Source: Dehalococcoidia bacterium (lineage in GTDB: Bacteria; Chloroflexota; Dehalococcoidia; GIF9; UBA5629). Taken from it: 64,000 nt of DNA. A model generated the notes under the pieces. That model searched no databases, was not told the DNA's origin, and was given only the letters and a program-made list of their open reading frames with translations. This document shows positions 47,187 through 57,734 of this stretch, piece after piece; within the stretch, counting starts at the first letter, position 1, and each line of letters begins with the position of its first letter. The DNA lies in NCBI GenBank assembly GCA_041653995.1, contig JBAZEK010000001.1:124001-188000 (forward strand), written 5' to 3'. The position numbers and the translations under genes were made by a program.

Positions 47187-48260
47187 ATGAATAAAACTGA
47201 TAATAAGGGTAAAATGACATCCATCGAGCGGGTAAACTCCCTTTTGAACAGGCAAAAATTCGACCGCGTGCCTTTTTTCCCCTTTTCGCTGGGCTTCAGC
47301 GCTAAGAACGTCGGGTACCCCATAGGTTCAGTGTACAGCGAACCTGTTAAAAGCTTCGATGCCCAACTATGGACCCAGCAAATGTATGGACACGACCAGT
47401 ACCCCTTTTTCGGCAGTGCTGTCTATGGGACGAGAGAGTTTGGTGGGGAAGTAGAGTTCCCGATCGGCGATTCGATTCAATCACCGAGAAGTATACGCTA
47501 CCCGGTACAATCGCTTGAAGATATCGATAAGCTCAGGCTCTTGGATCCGCAGGCAGCGGGCAATCTTCCCAAGGCGCTGGAGTTTTCCAAAATGCAGGAA
47601 AGCCATGGTGGTTTGATCAGTCTTGTGGTGGGCGGTGTATTCACCACGGCAGGCAACATCTGTGATATAAAAAATCTGTGCATGTGGATAGCGAGGGAAC
47701 CGGAAACGGTCCACAGGGTTATGCAGCTGGCGGCCGATCATATCTTAAGTGCAGCCAGGCTGTGGGTTAAGATCTTCGGCACGCAGCGCCTGTTGGTGCA
47801 AATATGGGAACCCACTGCAGCAAACTCCATTATATCGCCACGCACTTTTGAAGAATTCGTGTTGCCCTACCAGCAGAAGCTGCACCAGGAGATACTGGGA
47901 TTGAGTGTGAAGCACATTTTATGCCATATCTGCGGAGAGCAGAATAAGAACCTGCCTTTATGGAGCCAGGTGCCTATGGGCGATCCCGGCATCGTTAGCT
48001 TGGGACAACAGGTTAGCATTGCGGATGGAATAAAATACTTTGGTGAAAAAAATATCATTGCCGGCAATCTCGATACTTCACTTGTTGCCAACGCGGCGGC
48101 CAATGAAGTCTATGAGGCAGCTAAAAAATGCATCCTAGCCGGCAAAGATGCCCCCAGTGGGTATATCCTCATGACGGCCTGTGAGACTCCGTCATCGACG
48201 CCGCCATATAATTTCTACATGCTGACAAAGGCCATTGATGATTTCGGATTCTACGATTAG
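47187..48260 (+). CDS. UroD-family methylcobamide methyltransferase (MtaA-like), intact zinc site
   Basis: A 357-residue MtaA-like protein. The full zinc site is present: H247-I-C249 (CHICGEQ) and C332 (MTACETP), 83 residues apart, as in methylcobamide:CoM methyltransferases. It should therefore remove the methyl from the corrinoid and pass it to a thiol or other acceptor. Methanogen-type CoM is not expected in this lineage, so the acceptor is open. It is last in the cluster; no terminator is obvious. Confidence 0.85.
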   Translation: MNKTDNKGKMTSIERVNSLLNRQKFDRVPFFPFSLGFSAKNVGYPIGSVYSEPVKSFDAQLWTQQMYGHDQYPFFGSAVYGTREFGGEVEFPIGDSIQSPRSIRYPVQSLEDIDKLRLLDPQAAGNLPKALEFSKMQESHGGLISLVVGGVFTTAGNICDIKNLCMWIAREPETVHRVMQLAADHILSAARLWVKIFGTQRLLVQIWEPTAANSIISPRTFEEFVLPYQQKLHQEILGLSVKHILCHICGEQNKNLPLWSQVPMGDPGIVSLGQQVSIADGIKYFGEKNIIAGNLDTSLVANAAANEVYEAAKKCILAGKDAPSGYILMTACETPSSTPPYNFYMLTKAIDDFGFYD

Positions 48261-48639
48261 CGTATTGACAGTTAAGTTTTATTAATATTTGACGTTGATC
48301 CACTCGTAAGACTATTACATGTTCATGGTCCAGGGTAAAGTGCGTTATGATACGCGTGATACTTCCTCCTTGGGATATACCCACCCCCGTACATGCAACA
48401 TCTAAGTCAAGCCTGCTTCTTTCAGCCATTTGTTTCCAGGGGAGTAACAGCACACATTACTATTCACTGCCAGAATAATATGCGCCTATCTGAATCGGTT
48501 GGGAGTGAAGGTGACAAAATCACAGAACATCAACAATTGATTTGGTATTGTTTGACATCCCCCAAACGGCATGCTAATATAAGTGCTGTTTTCCAAAACG
48601 TACCTTAACAACTGGATAGTGGAAGGAAGGTTCTAAACT
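48261..48639 (+). promoter_or_regulatory. 16S rRNA upstream region with strong promoter
   Basis: About 380 bases. TTGACA (48552-48557), 17 bp spacer, TAATAT (48575-48580): a near-consensus sigma-70 promoter. The left arm of the 16S processing stem (48603-48629) follows the expected start site by some 15 bases. A weaker TTGACG (48289-48294)...TATTAC (48313-48318) pair with 18 bp spacing lies further upstream. Two short open frames here have no family resemblance. Confidence 0.75.
48603..48629 (+). repeat. Left arm of 16S rRNA processing stem
   Basis: Complementary to 50212-50238 over 27 bases with a single mismatch. It brackets the mature 16S and probably forms the RNase III substrate. Confidence 0.85.
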
Positions 48640-50146
<1,507 letters not shown>

Positions 50147-50409
50147 AGGGAGTATTTACTCCTATGGTCGTTCGGTGGCGGCAACGCCGCCGTACCTTTG
50201 AAATCAATTTACTTCCTTCCACTATCCAGATGTTAAGGTTTTTTATTTCCCTCCCACGCCATCCCCGGCAATTCAATCGATTCTCGCCAAAGGTATATCT
50301 TTCCATTGACTTGGATGATACAATAAAATCAATAGATTTACGTGGACAGAGAGATAATTCCCCTGTCGGGCGGACCGACCGTATTAAATGAGTATTTTAA
50401 TATCCTGAG
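50147..50409 (+). other. 16S 3' trailer and gap to the DUF362 gene
   Basis: 263 bases. It holds a hairpin with an 8 bp stem and GCAA tetraloop (50173-50192) and the right arm of the processing stem (50212-50238). No tRNA or 23S start is found. A short open frame across this stretch is a by-product of the stem sequences. Confidence 0.7.
50212..50238 (+). repeat. Right arm of 16S rRNA processing stem
   Basis: Inverted copy of 48603-48629 with one mismatch. Confidence 0.85.
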
Positions 50410-51141
50410 ATGATATACGAAGCGTCACAATACGTTTTTCAACCGCCTCCGCTGGTCTCCAGGGCACACAAGATCCTCATTAAGCCCAATGCCAGTTATC
50501 CTTACCCGTATCCTTTCAGCACCAGTAGGGAGATACTTGGCACGGTGATAGACAAGGTCAAGCAGGTCAGCGACGCCGATATCATCGTGCTGGAGGGCAC
50601 CGCAAGCGGAGAGTCGGTTTATCCGATCTATAAGTCGCTGGGATACGATTTCCAACGTGTTCTGATGCTGGATGTCAAGGATTGCATCTGGGTGGAGATC
50701 GAGAATCCCCTGCCTCATCCCTTCGCGGTGGCAACTTTCTGGGTGCCCAATGTTGTGCTTTCGTGCGATTTCCTCATCACAATATCATCTCTGCGCACCG
50801 TTGGAAACCACGCCTTTCTCAGCATTAAAAACCTGCTCAGTCTGCTGCCGGTAAGCAAATATAAGAAAGGATCCGACTGCGGATGGGGTTCGCTGGATGA
50901 ATTCGGCTGGGACAAGGTATACGCCGACCTCTACTTCACATTGCCCTTCGACCTGGCCATCATCGACGGCAGGAAAAAATTCAGTGCGGCCGACGATTCG
51001 TTCAAAGGGAAGACCGAGTGCCCGGGTAAAATATTCGAGGGAGAGCCTTATGAGATCGACCGGGAAGCTTCGGATATGCTGGGAGTTGACCGGCAGTATC
51101 TGGATGTCATTAAGGCCGGCAAAAGCGAATTAGAGAGCTGA
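50410..51141 (+). CDS. DUF362 domain protein
   Basis: 243 residues. The order HKILIKPNASYPYPYPFSTS, then a DADIIVLEGTASGESVYPIYKSLGY-type segment, and CDFLITISSLRTVGNH matches the DUF362 family, whose members are often fused to Fe-S domains. No ferredoxin motif is present here. The biochemical role of the family is not established. It is tail-to-tail with the acylphosphatase gene, two bases apart. Confidence 0.75.
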   Translation: MIYEASQYVFQPPPLVSRAHKILIKPNASYPYPYPFSTSREILGTVIDKVKQVSDADIIVLEGTASGESVYPIYKSLGYDFQRVLMLDVKDCIWVEIENPLPHPFAVATFWVPNVVLSCDFLITISSLRTVGNHAFLSIKNLLSLLPVSKYKKGSDCGWGSLDEFGWDKVYADLYFTLPFDLAIIDGRKKFSAADDSFKGKTECPGKIFEGEPYEIDREASDMLGVDRQYLDVIKAGKSELES

Positions 51142-51143
51142 TT

Positions 51144-51425
51144 TCAGTACCTGACGTTAAAGCCGCTGAAATCACCCGTGTAATCCGACCAGGTCACGTC
51201 GATTTCAGAGACTGAAGCGCCTTCCGGACCCACTTTCAACTGCTTGAGCAATGCTTCCAGGTCTTCTCTGGCGCCCTCGGCCTGAACCTCGACATCTCCA
51301 GAGTGTGAGTTTTTCACCCAGCCACTGAGCGACAAACTCTTGGCTATGCGAAATGTGAAAGCCCGGTAATAAACTCCCTGTACTCTGCCGTGTACGACGG
51401 CTTGAAGCCGGGCCAGATCAGACAT
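51144..51425 (-). CDS. acyP: Acylphosphatase
   Basis: 93 residues, exactly family size. VHGRVQGVYYRAFTFRIA contains the catalytic Arg and the phosphate-binding loop, and GWVKNSHSGDVEVQAEG carries the catalytic Asn. It hydrolyses carboxyl-phosphate bonds such as those in acetyl-phosphate or carbamoyl-phosphate. The canonical FR-position is YYR. Confidence 0.93.
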   Translation of the reverse strand: MSDLARLQAVVHGRVQGVYYRAFTFRIAKSLSLSGWVKNSHSGDVEVQAEGAREDLEALLKQLKVGPEGASVSEIDVTWSDYTGDFSGFNVRY

Positions 51426-51478
51426 ATGACGACCCCGAGGTACCGGATGCGGCCGCGACTATTAAAAGTGTCCGCCGA

Positions 51479-51622
51479 CTATTCAGGGAACTCCTCTTTT
51501 TTCCCTTTCTTCCTGATCACTTCGACTTCGGACACCGGTTCAAAAATCGTAGCCGGCGCCGCTTTTTTTGCATCTTTCTTAGCCTTTTTGTGTTCCTTCT
51601 TGCCCTTATCTTTAGAACCCAT
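51479..51622 (-). CDS. 47-residue lysine-rich small protein
   Basis: An ATG at 51622 with AAGGAG seven bases upstream opens a 48-codon frame (start MGSKDKGKKEHKKAKKDAKK, then a short FEPVSEVEVIRKKG stretch and an acidic end). About 17 of the residues are Lys. It could bind nucleic acid or acidic surfaces, or simply be a basic small protein; no family is recognised. It lies upstream of acyP on the same strand. Confidence 0.65.
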   Translation of the reverse strand: MGSKDKGKKEHKKAKKDAKKAAPATIFEPVSEVEVIRKKGKKEEFPE

Positions 51623-51712
51623 AACAATTCTCCTTGAGTCGTATTATGCGCTCAGCTAAGTCTAACAAATAAATCGCGGGCAAGTAAAGATAGCGTGGGG
51701 TATTGATTTACC

Positions 51713-51741
51713 TTGACTTTTAGCTATGCCCCATCTATAAT
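51713..51741 (+). promoter_or_regulatory. Near-consensus promoter for the tRNA-tuf-ribosomal cluster
   Basis: TTGACT (51713-51718), 17 bp spacer, TATAAT (51736-51741), 45 bases before the first tRNA. Confidence 0.85.
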
Positions 51742-51785
51742 TCGTGTTTGTCGTCTGATTAAAGCACGGATAGGACGCCTTGTTG

Positions 51786-51857
51786 CCCGAGTGGCGCAAT
51801 GGAAGCGCAACCGACTTGTAATCGGTAGGTTAGCGGGTTCGACTCCCCTCTCGGGCT
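51786..51857 (+). tRNA. tRNA-Thr (UGU)
   Basis: Acceptor stem gcccgag/ctcgggc, TpsiC loop ggttcgactcc, anticodon TGT at 51818-51820 in a 7-base loop. Discriminator T; CCA is not encoded. Confidence 0.95.
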
Positions 51858-51876
51858 AAGATCTGATGACCGGTAT

Positions 51877-51963
51877 GGAGGGATGCCGGAGCGGCCAATC
51901 GGAGCAGACTGTAAATCTGCCGCCCTAAGGGCTACGTAGGTTCGAATCCTACTCCCTCCACCA
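51877..51963 (+). tRNA. tRNA-Tyr (GUA)
   Basis: Acceptor ggaggga/tccctcc, anticodon GTA at 51911-51913, a long class II variable arm, and an encoded CCA at 51961-51963. Confidence 0.95.
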
Positions 51964-51980
51964 GTATTCTTTTTTGAATT

Positions 51981-52010
51981 TTGTAGATTTAAAATGATTT
52001 ATTGTATAAT
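51981..52010 (+). promoter_or_regulatory. Possible internal promoter before tRNA-Thr(GGU)-tuf
   Basis: TTGTAG (51981-51986), 18 bp, TATAAT (52005-52010). A further TATAAT lies at 52038-52043. Either could boost tuf. Confidence 0.45.
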
Positions 52011-52056
52011 TTGTGGTCGCATCTGCGTGATGTGATATATAATATTATGGCAATTT

Positions 52057-52129
52057 GCCCACATAGCTCAGTCGGTAGAGCACGTTCTTGGTAAGAACGG
52101 GGTCATCAGTTCGAATCTGATTGTGGGCT
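52057..52129 (+). tRNA. tRNA-Thr (GGU)
   Basis: Acceptor gcccaca/tgtgggc, anticodon GGT at 52090-52092, TpsiC agttcgaatct. CCA is not encoded. It ends 24 bases before tuf. Confidence 0.95.
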
Positions 52130-52153
52130 CAGAAATGAAGGAGGTTTTACCAT

Positions 52154-53359
<1,206 letters not shown>

Positions 53360-53362
53360 AAG

Positions 53363-53530
53363 ATGGCAAAAAAAGGTGATGCGCGAGGCGTAGTCTATAT
53401 GGCATGTACGACGTGCCAGGAGAGGAACTATACCTCAGAAAAAAATAAAAAGAATGACTCACAGCGTCTGGAACTGAAGAAATATTGTCCCCGTTGCCGA
53501 AGTCATCAGCTACACCGGGAGACCAAGTAA
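53363..53530 (+). CDS. rpmG: Large ribosomal subunit protein bL33
   Basis: 55 residues, four bases after the tuf stop. CTTC and CPRC pairs make it the zinc-binding (C+) form. YTSEKNKKN and the tail HRETK are typical of bL33. Confidence 0.93.
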   Translation: MAKKGDARGVVYMACTTCQERNYTSEKNKKNDSQRLELKKYCPRCRSHQLHRETK

Positions 53531-53534
53531 CAAG

Positions 53535-53849
53535 GTGGCTAATAAAGAACAGGTAAAGGTTATACAACCTACCAAAACACGAGACCAGGCAGTTCAGGAC
53601 AATAAAAGTCAGGCGCTGGCAAAGGCTAAGAAACCTCAGGTTCAGCCCTCTCAGCCCAAGAAACGCCGGTTTACTTTTTTCTCCGATGTAATCGGAGAGT
53701 TGAGGAAAGTAGTATGGCCCACCCGGCAGGAGACCATACGGCTGACCCTGATCGTTCTGGGCTTGTGCATTGTCATGGGCGTTATACTGGGCGCTGTTGA
53801 CTACGGTTTTTCAGAGCTCGTGGCAAGAGTATTATTAGGTGGCAAATAG
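53535..53849 (+). CDS. secE: Preprotein translocase subunit SecE
   Basis: 104 residues with a GTG start. The first ~45 residues are a basic, charged extension; the conserved region FFSDVIGELRKVVWPTRQE precedes a single membrane helix (LIVLGLCIVMGVILGAV). The position rpmG-secE-nusG is standard. Confidence 0.92.
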   Translation: MANKEQVKVIQPTKTRDQAVQDNKSQALAKAKKPQVQPSQPKKRRFTFFSDVIGELRKVVWPTRQETIRLTLIVLGLCIVMGVILGAVDYGFSELVARVLLGGK

Positions 53850-54387
53850 TGTGACCGTTGACGCCAATGCCAGATGGTATATCATACATACCTACGTAGG
53901 GCATGAGGAGAAAGTTAAGAATAAGCTGCTGCAGCGTATCAAATCAATGGACGCCGGCAACAAGATCCTCAATGTAGAGATACCTAAAGAGAACGAGATC
54001 GAAATAAGGTCCGGGCAACGCAGGACCGTTGAGAAAAAAATGTTCCCGGGTTACCTCCTGGTCCGAATGGCGATGGACCACGAGAGCTGGAAGGTAGTCA
54101 GGGAAACACCGGGGGTTACGGGCTTTGTAGGTGATGGAAAGGAAGCCACACCGCTGCAAGAGAACGAGGCCAACCGGATCCTCAAGCAGAAAGAGGAAGG
54201 CGTAGCACAGGTCAAGATCAGGTTTAAAAAAGGCGAGAACGTCCGGGTGGTCGACGGTCCATTCACGGATTTCATCGGCACCGTCGACGAAATAAATATG
54301 AGCAAAGGCAAAGTTAAAGTTATGCTGACCCTCTTCGGACGGGAGACTTCAGTAGAGCTGGACTTCCTGCAAGTGGAGAAACTATAA
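53839..54387 (+). CDS. nusG: Transcription antitermination factor NusG
   Basis: 182 residues. WYIIHTYVGHEEKVKN is the NGN-domain start, FPGYLLVRM follows, and the C-terminal KOW domain has VRVVDGPFTDFIGTVDEI. GTG 53839 overlaps secE by 11 bases; an alternative GTG at 53851 has AGGTGG eight bases upstream and would begin right after the secE stop. NusG links polymerase and the first ribosome. Confidence 0.94.
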   Translation: MANSVTVDANARWYIIHTYVGHEEKVKNKLLQRIKSMDAGNKILNVEIPKENEIEIRSGQRRTVEKKMFPGYLLVRMAMDHESWKVVRETPGVTGFVGDGKEATPLQENEANRILKQKEEGVAQVKIRFKKGENVRVVDGPFTDFIGTVDEINMSKGKVKVMLTLFGRETSVELDFLQVEKL

Positions 54388-54388
54388 A

Positions 54389-54811
54389 ATGGCCAAGAAA
54401 GTTAAAGCAATAGTCAAATTACAGATACAGGCCGGCAAGGCGACGCCTGCGCCGCCGGTCGGTCCTGCCCTGGGCCAGCACGGCGTCAATATCATGGGTT
54501 TCTGCAAGGACTACAACGACCGCACCAAATCATTTGAAGGCTCCATCGTACCGGTGGAGATCACGGTCTTTGAGGACAGGTCTTTCACCTTCATTACCAA
54601 GACACCGCCGGCCTCGGACCTCCTGAAAAAAGCCCTGAGCATTGAGAAAGGCAGCGGGGCTACGCCGACGCAGTTAGCCGGCACAATAACAAAAGCAAAA
54701 ATCAACGAGATCGCCAAGGTCAAACAGAAAGACCTGAATGCGCTGGACCTGGATGGCGCAGCTCGTATTATTGAGGGAACCGCCCGGAGTATGGGCATAA
54801 AAGTGGAGTAA
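54389..54811 (+). CDS. rplK: Large ribosomal subunit protein uL11
   Basis: 140 residues. KLQIQAGKATPAPPVGPALGQHGVNIMGF is the signature start region, and GTARSMGIKV ends the protein. It starts immediately after nusG. Confidence 0.97.
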   Translation: MAKKVKAIVKLQIQAGKATPAPPVGPALGQHGVNIMGFCKDYNDRTKSFEGSIVPVEITVFEDRSFTFITKTPPASDLLKKALSIEKGSGATPTQLAGTITKAKINEIAKVKQKDLNALDLDGAARIIEGTARSMGIKVE

Positions 54812-54816
54812 TTACA

Positions 54817-55533
54817 ATGGCTACCAGAGGTAAAAATTACAGAGAAGCAGCCAAACTGGTTGCAAGCAATAAGGTCTATGATCCCAGGGAGGCTGTTGCC
54901 ATCGCTAAAAAGTCGGGCTACGCCAAGTTCGACGAGACGGTCGAACTGCATCTCAGGATGGGCGTCGATCCCCGCGCAGCCGACCAACAGGTACGAGGCA
55001 CAGCTCTTTTACCCAACGGCCTGGGCAAGCAGGTGAGGGTTGTAGTATTTGCGCAGGGAGAAGGCGCCAGGCTCGCCTCAGAGGCCGGCGCGGAATACGT
55101 GGGCGCCGACGACCTGATGAAAAAGATCGAGGACGGCTGGCTGGATTTTGACGTGAGCATAGCTACACCGGATATGATGGGCAAAGTCGGTAAGTTGGGC
55201 AAAATATTGGGCAGGAAAGGGCTTATGCCCAATCCCAAGGCAGGAACCGTTGTCGGACCCGCCGATTTACCGCGCGCTATCAACGAGGTGCGGAAGGGCC
55301 GCGTGGAGTTCAGGCTCGATAGGACCGCCATCATACACGTTCCTGTGGGCAAGAAAAGCTTTGAAGAGGACAAGCTTTACGAGAATCTCATGTCGGTTAT
55401 CGAAGCTATTACGCGTGCCAGGCCGAGCGGTGCAAAGGGACAGTATATAAAAACAGCATCGGTCTCGACAACTATGGGACCGGGTATCAGGCTTGATATC
55501 AAGTCCATAACGGATTTGGCTGTAAGCGCATAG
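54817..55533 (+). CDS. rplA: Large ribosomal subunit protein uL1
   Basis: 238 residues. VELHLRMGVDPRAADQQVRG, then GRKGLMPNPKAGTV and SVSTTMGPGIRLD, are the uL1 landmarks. uL1 is often an autogenous translational repressor of this operon. Confidence 0.97.
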   Translation: MATRGKNYREAAKLVASNKVYDPREAVAIAKKSGYAKFDETVELHLRMGVDPRAADQQVRGTALLPNGLGKQVRVVVFAQGEGARLASEAGAEYVGADDLMKKIEDGWLDFDVSIATPDMMGKVGKLGKILGRKGLMPNPKAGTVVGPADLPRAINEVRKGRVEFRLDRTAIIHVPVGKKSFEEDKLYENLMSVIEAITRARPSGAKGQYIKTASVSTTMGPGIRLDIKSITDLAVSA

Positions 55534-55683
55534 TATTAAAAGAATAAAATCAGCCGTTGATAGCGGGCGCCGCAAGGCTTAATCTTATGCCCGCCGAGGT
55601 TAATTATCAGGGATAGCATCAGTTTGCTGCCTGAATAATCCTCGTGCAACGGCACGAGGATAGTTTTTTATAGGAGCATTGAT
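55534..55683 (+). promoter_or_regulatory. L10-type leader with attenuator hairpin before rplJ
   Basis: A 150-base untranslated stretch. It ends in a perfect 10 bp hairpin (55638-55647 / 55652-55661, loop AACG) followed by AGTTTTTTA, that is, a full terminator 12-15 bases before the rplJ ribosome binding site. The upstream part has pairing segments (gcgggc / gcccgc near 55563 and 55588). This is the position and form of an L10 leader that senses L10(L12)4. Confidence 0.8.
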
Positions 55684-56208
55684 ATGTTACGTAAACAGAA
55701 AGAAGCGGTTATCAACGAACTTGCCGGCAGCCTCGGCAAATGCGTGGTTGCAGTCGCCACGGATTACCGCGGCCTGACCGCGAAAGAGATGGTACAGCTG
55801 CGCAAGCAAATGCATCAACAGGGTGTCGAGTACAAAGTAGTCAAAAATACTCTCATGCGTTTCGCTGCCGAGAAAGCGGGAATAAAAGGCCTGGACGAGT
55901 TCCTGACAGGGCCCATGGCCATAGCCTTCAGCTATGACGACGCCGTTAAGCCGGCTAAAATTCTGATCGAGCACATCAAGTCGGCCAACTCCGTGCTGAA
56001 AGTCAAAGGCGGCGTGCTGGGTGATAAGGTGCTTACACCCGCTGACGTGATCAGCCTGGCTGCGACACCATCGAAGGAGGTACTGATCAGCCAGTTGCTG
56101 GGCCGTCTGAAATCACCGGTCTATGCACTTCATTTTGTACTCAGTTCACCGCTGCGCGGGCTGGTCGGAGTATTACAGGCCAGAGCGAGACAGCTCGAGA
56201 GCGCCTGA
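55684..56208 (+). CDS. rplJ: Large ribosomal subunit protein uL10
   Basis: 174 residues. VVAVATDYRGLTAKEMVQLRKQ is typical. The C-terminal helix carries L12 dimers on the ribosome stalk. TAGGAG precedes the ATG. Confidence 0.96.
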   Translation: MLRKQKEAVINELAGSLGKCVVAVATDYRGLTAKEMVQLRKQMHQQGVEYKVVKNTLMRFAAEKAGIKGLDEFLTGPMAIAFSYDDAVKPAKILIEHIKSANSVLKVKGGVLGDKVLTPADVISLAATPSKEVLISQLLGRLKSPVYALHFVLSSPLRGLVGVLQARARQLESA

Positions 56209-56283
56209 AGCAGGCAATTACAGGGTAATGAACCCTATATCAATAATTAATCTGTAATAAACGAATAACAGGAGGATACCAGG

Positions 56284-56670
56284 ATGACAAAAGACGAGAT
56301 CGTAACGATGATAAAGGGAATGACCGTACTTGAGCTTTCGGAGCTGGTTAAGGCGCTGGAAGAGGAATTCGGTGTCAGCGCCGCTATGCCCATGGCCGTG
56401 GCCGCAGGGCCGGCTGCCGGTGGGGCATCCGGCGGAGCAGCCGCAGCCGCCGAGGAACAGACCGATTTCACGGTGATTCTCAAGGAAGTCGGCGAGAACA
56501 AGATCGCCGTCATCAAAGCCGTACGTGAGGTGACCACGCTTGGTTTGAAGGAAGCCAAGGATCTGGTTGAAGGCGCGCCCAAGCCCGTCAAAGAAGGCAT
56601 AAACAAGGACGAGGCCGCTTCCATTAAAAAGAAGCTGGAAGAATCCGGCGCAAAAGTAGAAGTAAAATAG
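56284..56670 (+). CDS. rplL: Large ribosomal subunit protein bL12
   Basis: 128 residues. The N-terminal dimerisation part (MTVLELSELVKALEEEFG), the Ala/Gly-rich hinge (residues ~42-57) and the C-terminal TEFTVILKEVGENK... EAKDLVEGAPKPVKEG domain are all present. AACAGGAGG precedes the ATG. Confidence 0.97.
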   Translation: MTKDEIVTMIKGMTVLELSELVKALEEEFGVSAAMPMAVAAGPAAGGASGGAAAAAEEQTDFTVILKEVGENKIAVIKAVREVTTLGLKEAKDLVEGAPKPVKEGINKDEAASIKKKLEESGAKVEVK

Positions 56671-56693
56671 TTCATTTCTCGTAAGCACGCTCA

Positions 56694-56744
56694 GTTCACC
56701 GGCTTCCCGTTTCGCTGCAGGCAAGCCGGTGAACTTTCGTTTTT
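56694..56744 (+). terminator. Rho-independent terminator after rplL
   Basis: A 12 bp perfect stem (56694-56705 with 56723-56734) and 17-base loop, then TTTCGTTTTT. Confidence 0.85.
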
Positions 56745-56796
56745 GCGGGGATCGTGGTATTTTTCGTGCAGAAGCAGTGGACAGGAGGAGATATAT

Positions 56797-57066
56797 ATGG
56801 CGAATCATGAGAAACGTGTGATTTCCGCGAAGGTAGTATCACAGAAAGGCACATGCGTGGCCGGCCACAAACAGGGCGACGAATTCGTGGTCACGGACAT
56901 GTGCCCGGCAGGCATGTGCGCCTGGGCTTTTTACACGTTATTCCCATTTGCCCAGGTATTGATGTCGGAGGGCAACTTTCCCTGGGAAAAAGATCCTGAC
57001 AAATGCACCGTGGTTTGCCCCGATCCGGGCAGCCCTGTGGTTTTTGAATTATCCCGCAGAAAGTGA
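56797..57066 (+). CDS. Small TIGR04076-type protein
   Basis: 89 residues, with VVSQKGTCVAGHKQGDEFVV, MCPAGMCAWAFYTLFPFAQVL and a Cys-containing CPDPGSPVVFEL tail. Members of this family are small Cys-containing proteins of unknown function. ATG 56797 is chosen over the longer frame because AGGAGGAG sits just before it and the family starts here. It follows the rplL terminator, so it is its own unit. Confidence 0.75.
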   Translation: MANHEKRVISAKVVSQKGTCVAGHKQGDEFVVTDMCPAGMCAWAFYTLFPFAQVLMSEGNFPWEKDPDKCTVVCPDPGSPVVFELSRRK

Positions 57067-57213
57067 TCAAGGTCTCTTGTTATTTGTAAATCACATATTT
57101 ATAATTTAATTGAGTAAATAAACCAAGGGGGTGGGAATAGAGATTTAGAATAAATTTTCTCTTGCACGTATCCTGTATTTAAATCAGCGTGGTGACAATT
57201 AAAGGAGGGTGCT

Positions 57214-57666
57214 ATGGCCGGGATGTATATAGCCTATGCTGACAAATTGTTAAATTTCACCGAGCAGCACGCCCAGGAGATAGCCAGGCTGTGGGCAAAG
57301 GCACTGGTGTCCAACCCAAAGACCGCAGCCTATAAAAAAGTCCGTGAATTCAAGCTGGTTAACCAGGGTGAATCCTTCTATAAAAATCTTAAGAGAATGT
57401 ATTTTGAGCAGAATACATACGATGTCGCCACAGCATACTTCTCCAAATTCGCCGAGGAGCAGTTTTATGAGAATATTCCCCTGGATGAAGCGGTCTATGC
57501 GCTGATTCTGCTGCGAAGGCAGATGTGGCTTTTTGCCGAGTTTCAGGTTCTATTTACCTCAGCCCTCGACCAATACCAGGCCTCGGATGGCATAAACCGC
57601 ACGGTGCTGCTGACCGATTACGGTATCATTGCCATGATCAGGAAATACAGCGAACTGAAAAAGTAA
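57214..57666 (+). CDS. All-helical protein, possibly RsbRD N-terminal-like
   Basis: 150 residues, predicted almost entirely helical. EIARLWAKALVSNPKT and YDVATAYFSKFAEEQFY followed by PLDEAVYALILLRRQMW resemble the globin-like N-terminal sensor region of RsbR/RsbRD stressosome proteins, without an STAS domain. Role inferred only weakly. AAAGGAGGG precedes the ATG. A hairpin terminator follows. Confidence 0.6.
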   Translation: MAGMYIAYADKLLNFTEQHAQEIARLWAKALVSNPKTAAYKKVREFKLVNQGESFYKNLKRMYFEQNTYDVATAYFSKFAEEQFYENIPLDEAVYALILLRRQMWLFAEFQVLFTSALDQYQASDGINRTVLLTDYGIIAMIRKYSELKK

Positions 57667-57700
57667 GCGTCACCACAGGTGACACGGTATATAAGATCGG

Positions 57701-57734
57701 GCAGGTGGGCCTCAAGCTCGCCTGCTTTTTTATT
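57701..57734 (+). terminator. Rho-independent terminator
   Basis: A 9 bp stem (gcaggtggg / ctcgcctgc, two G-U pairs), then TTTTTTATT. It also covers the end of the convergent comM gene. Confidence 0.75.

Noticed and set aside
48393..48608. 71-codon frame upstream of 16S
   Set aside because: It crosses the rRNA promoter and processing stem.
50164..50391. 75-codon frame after 16S
   Set aside because: It consists of 16S trailer and processing-stem sequence.
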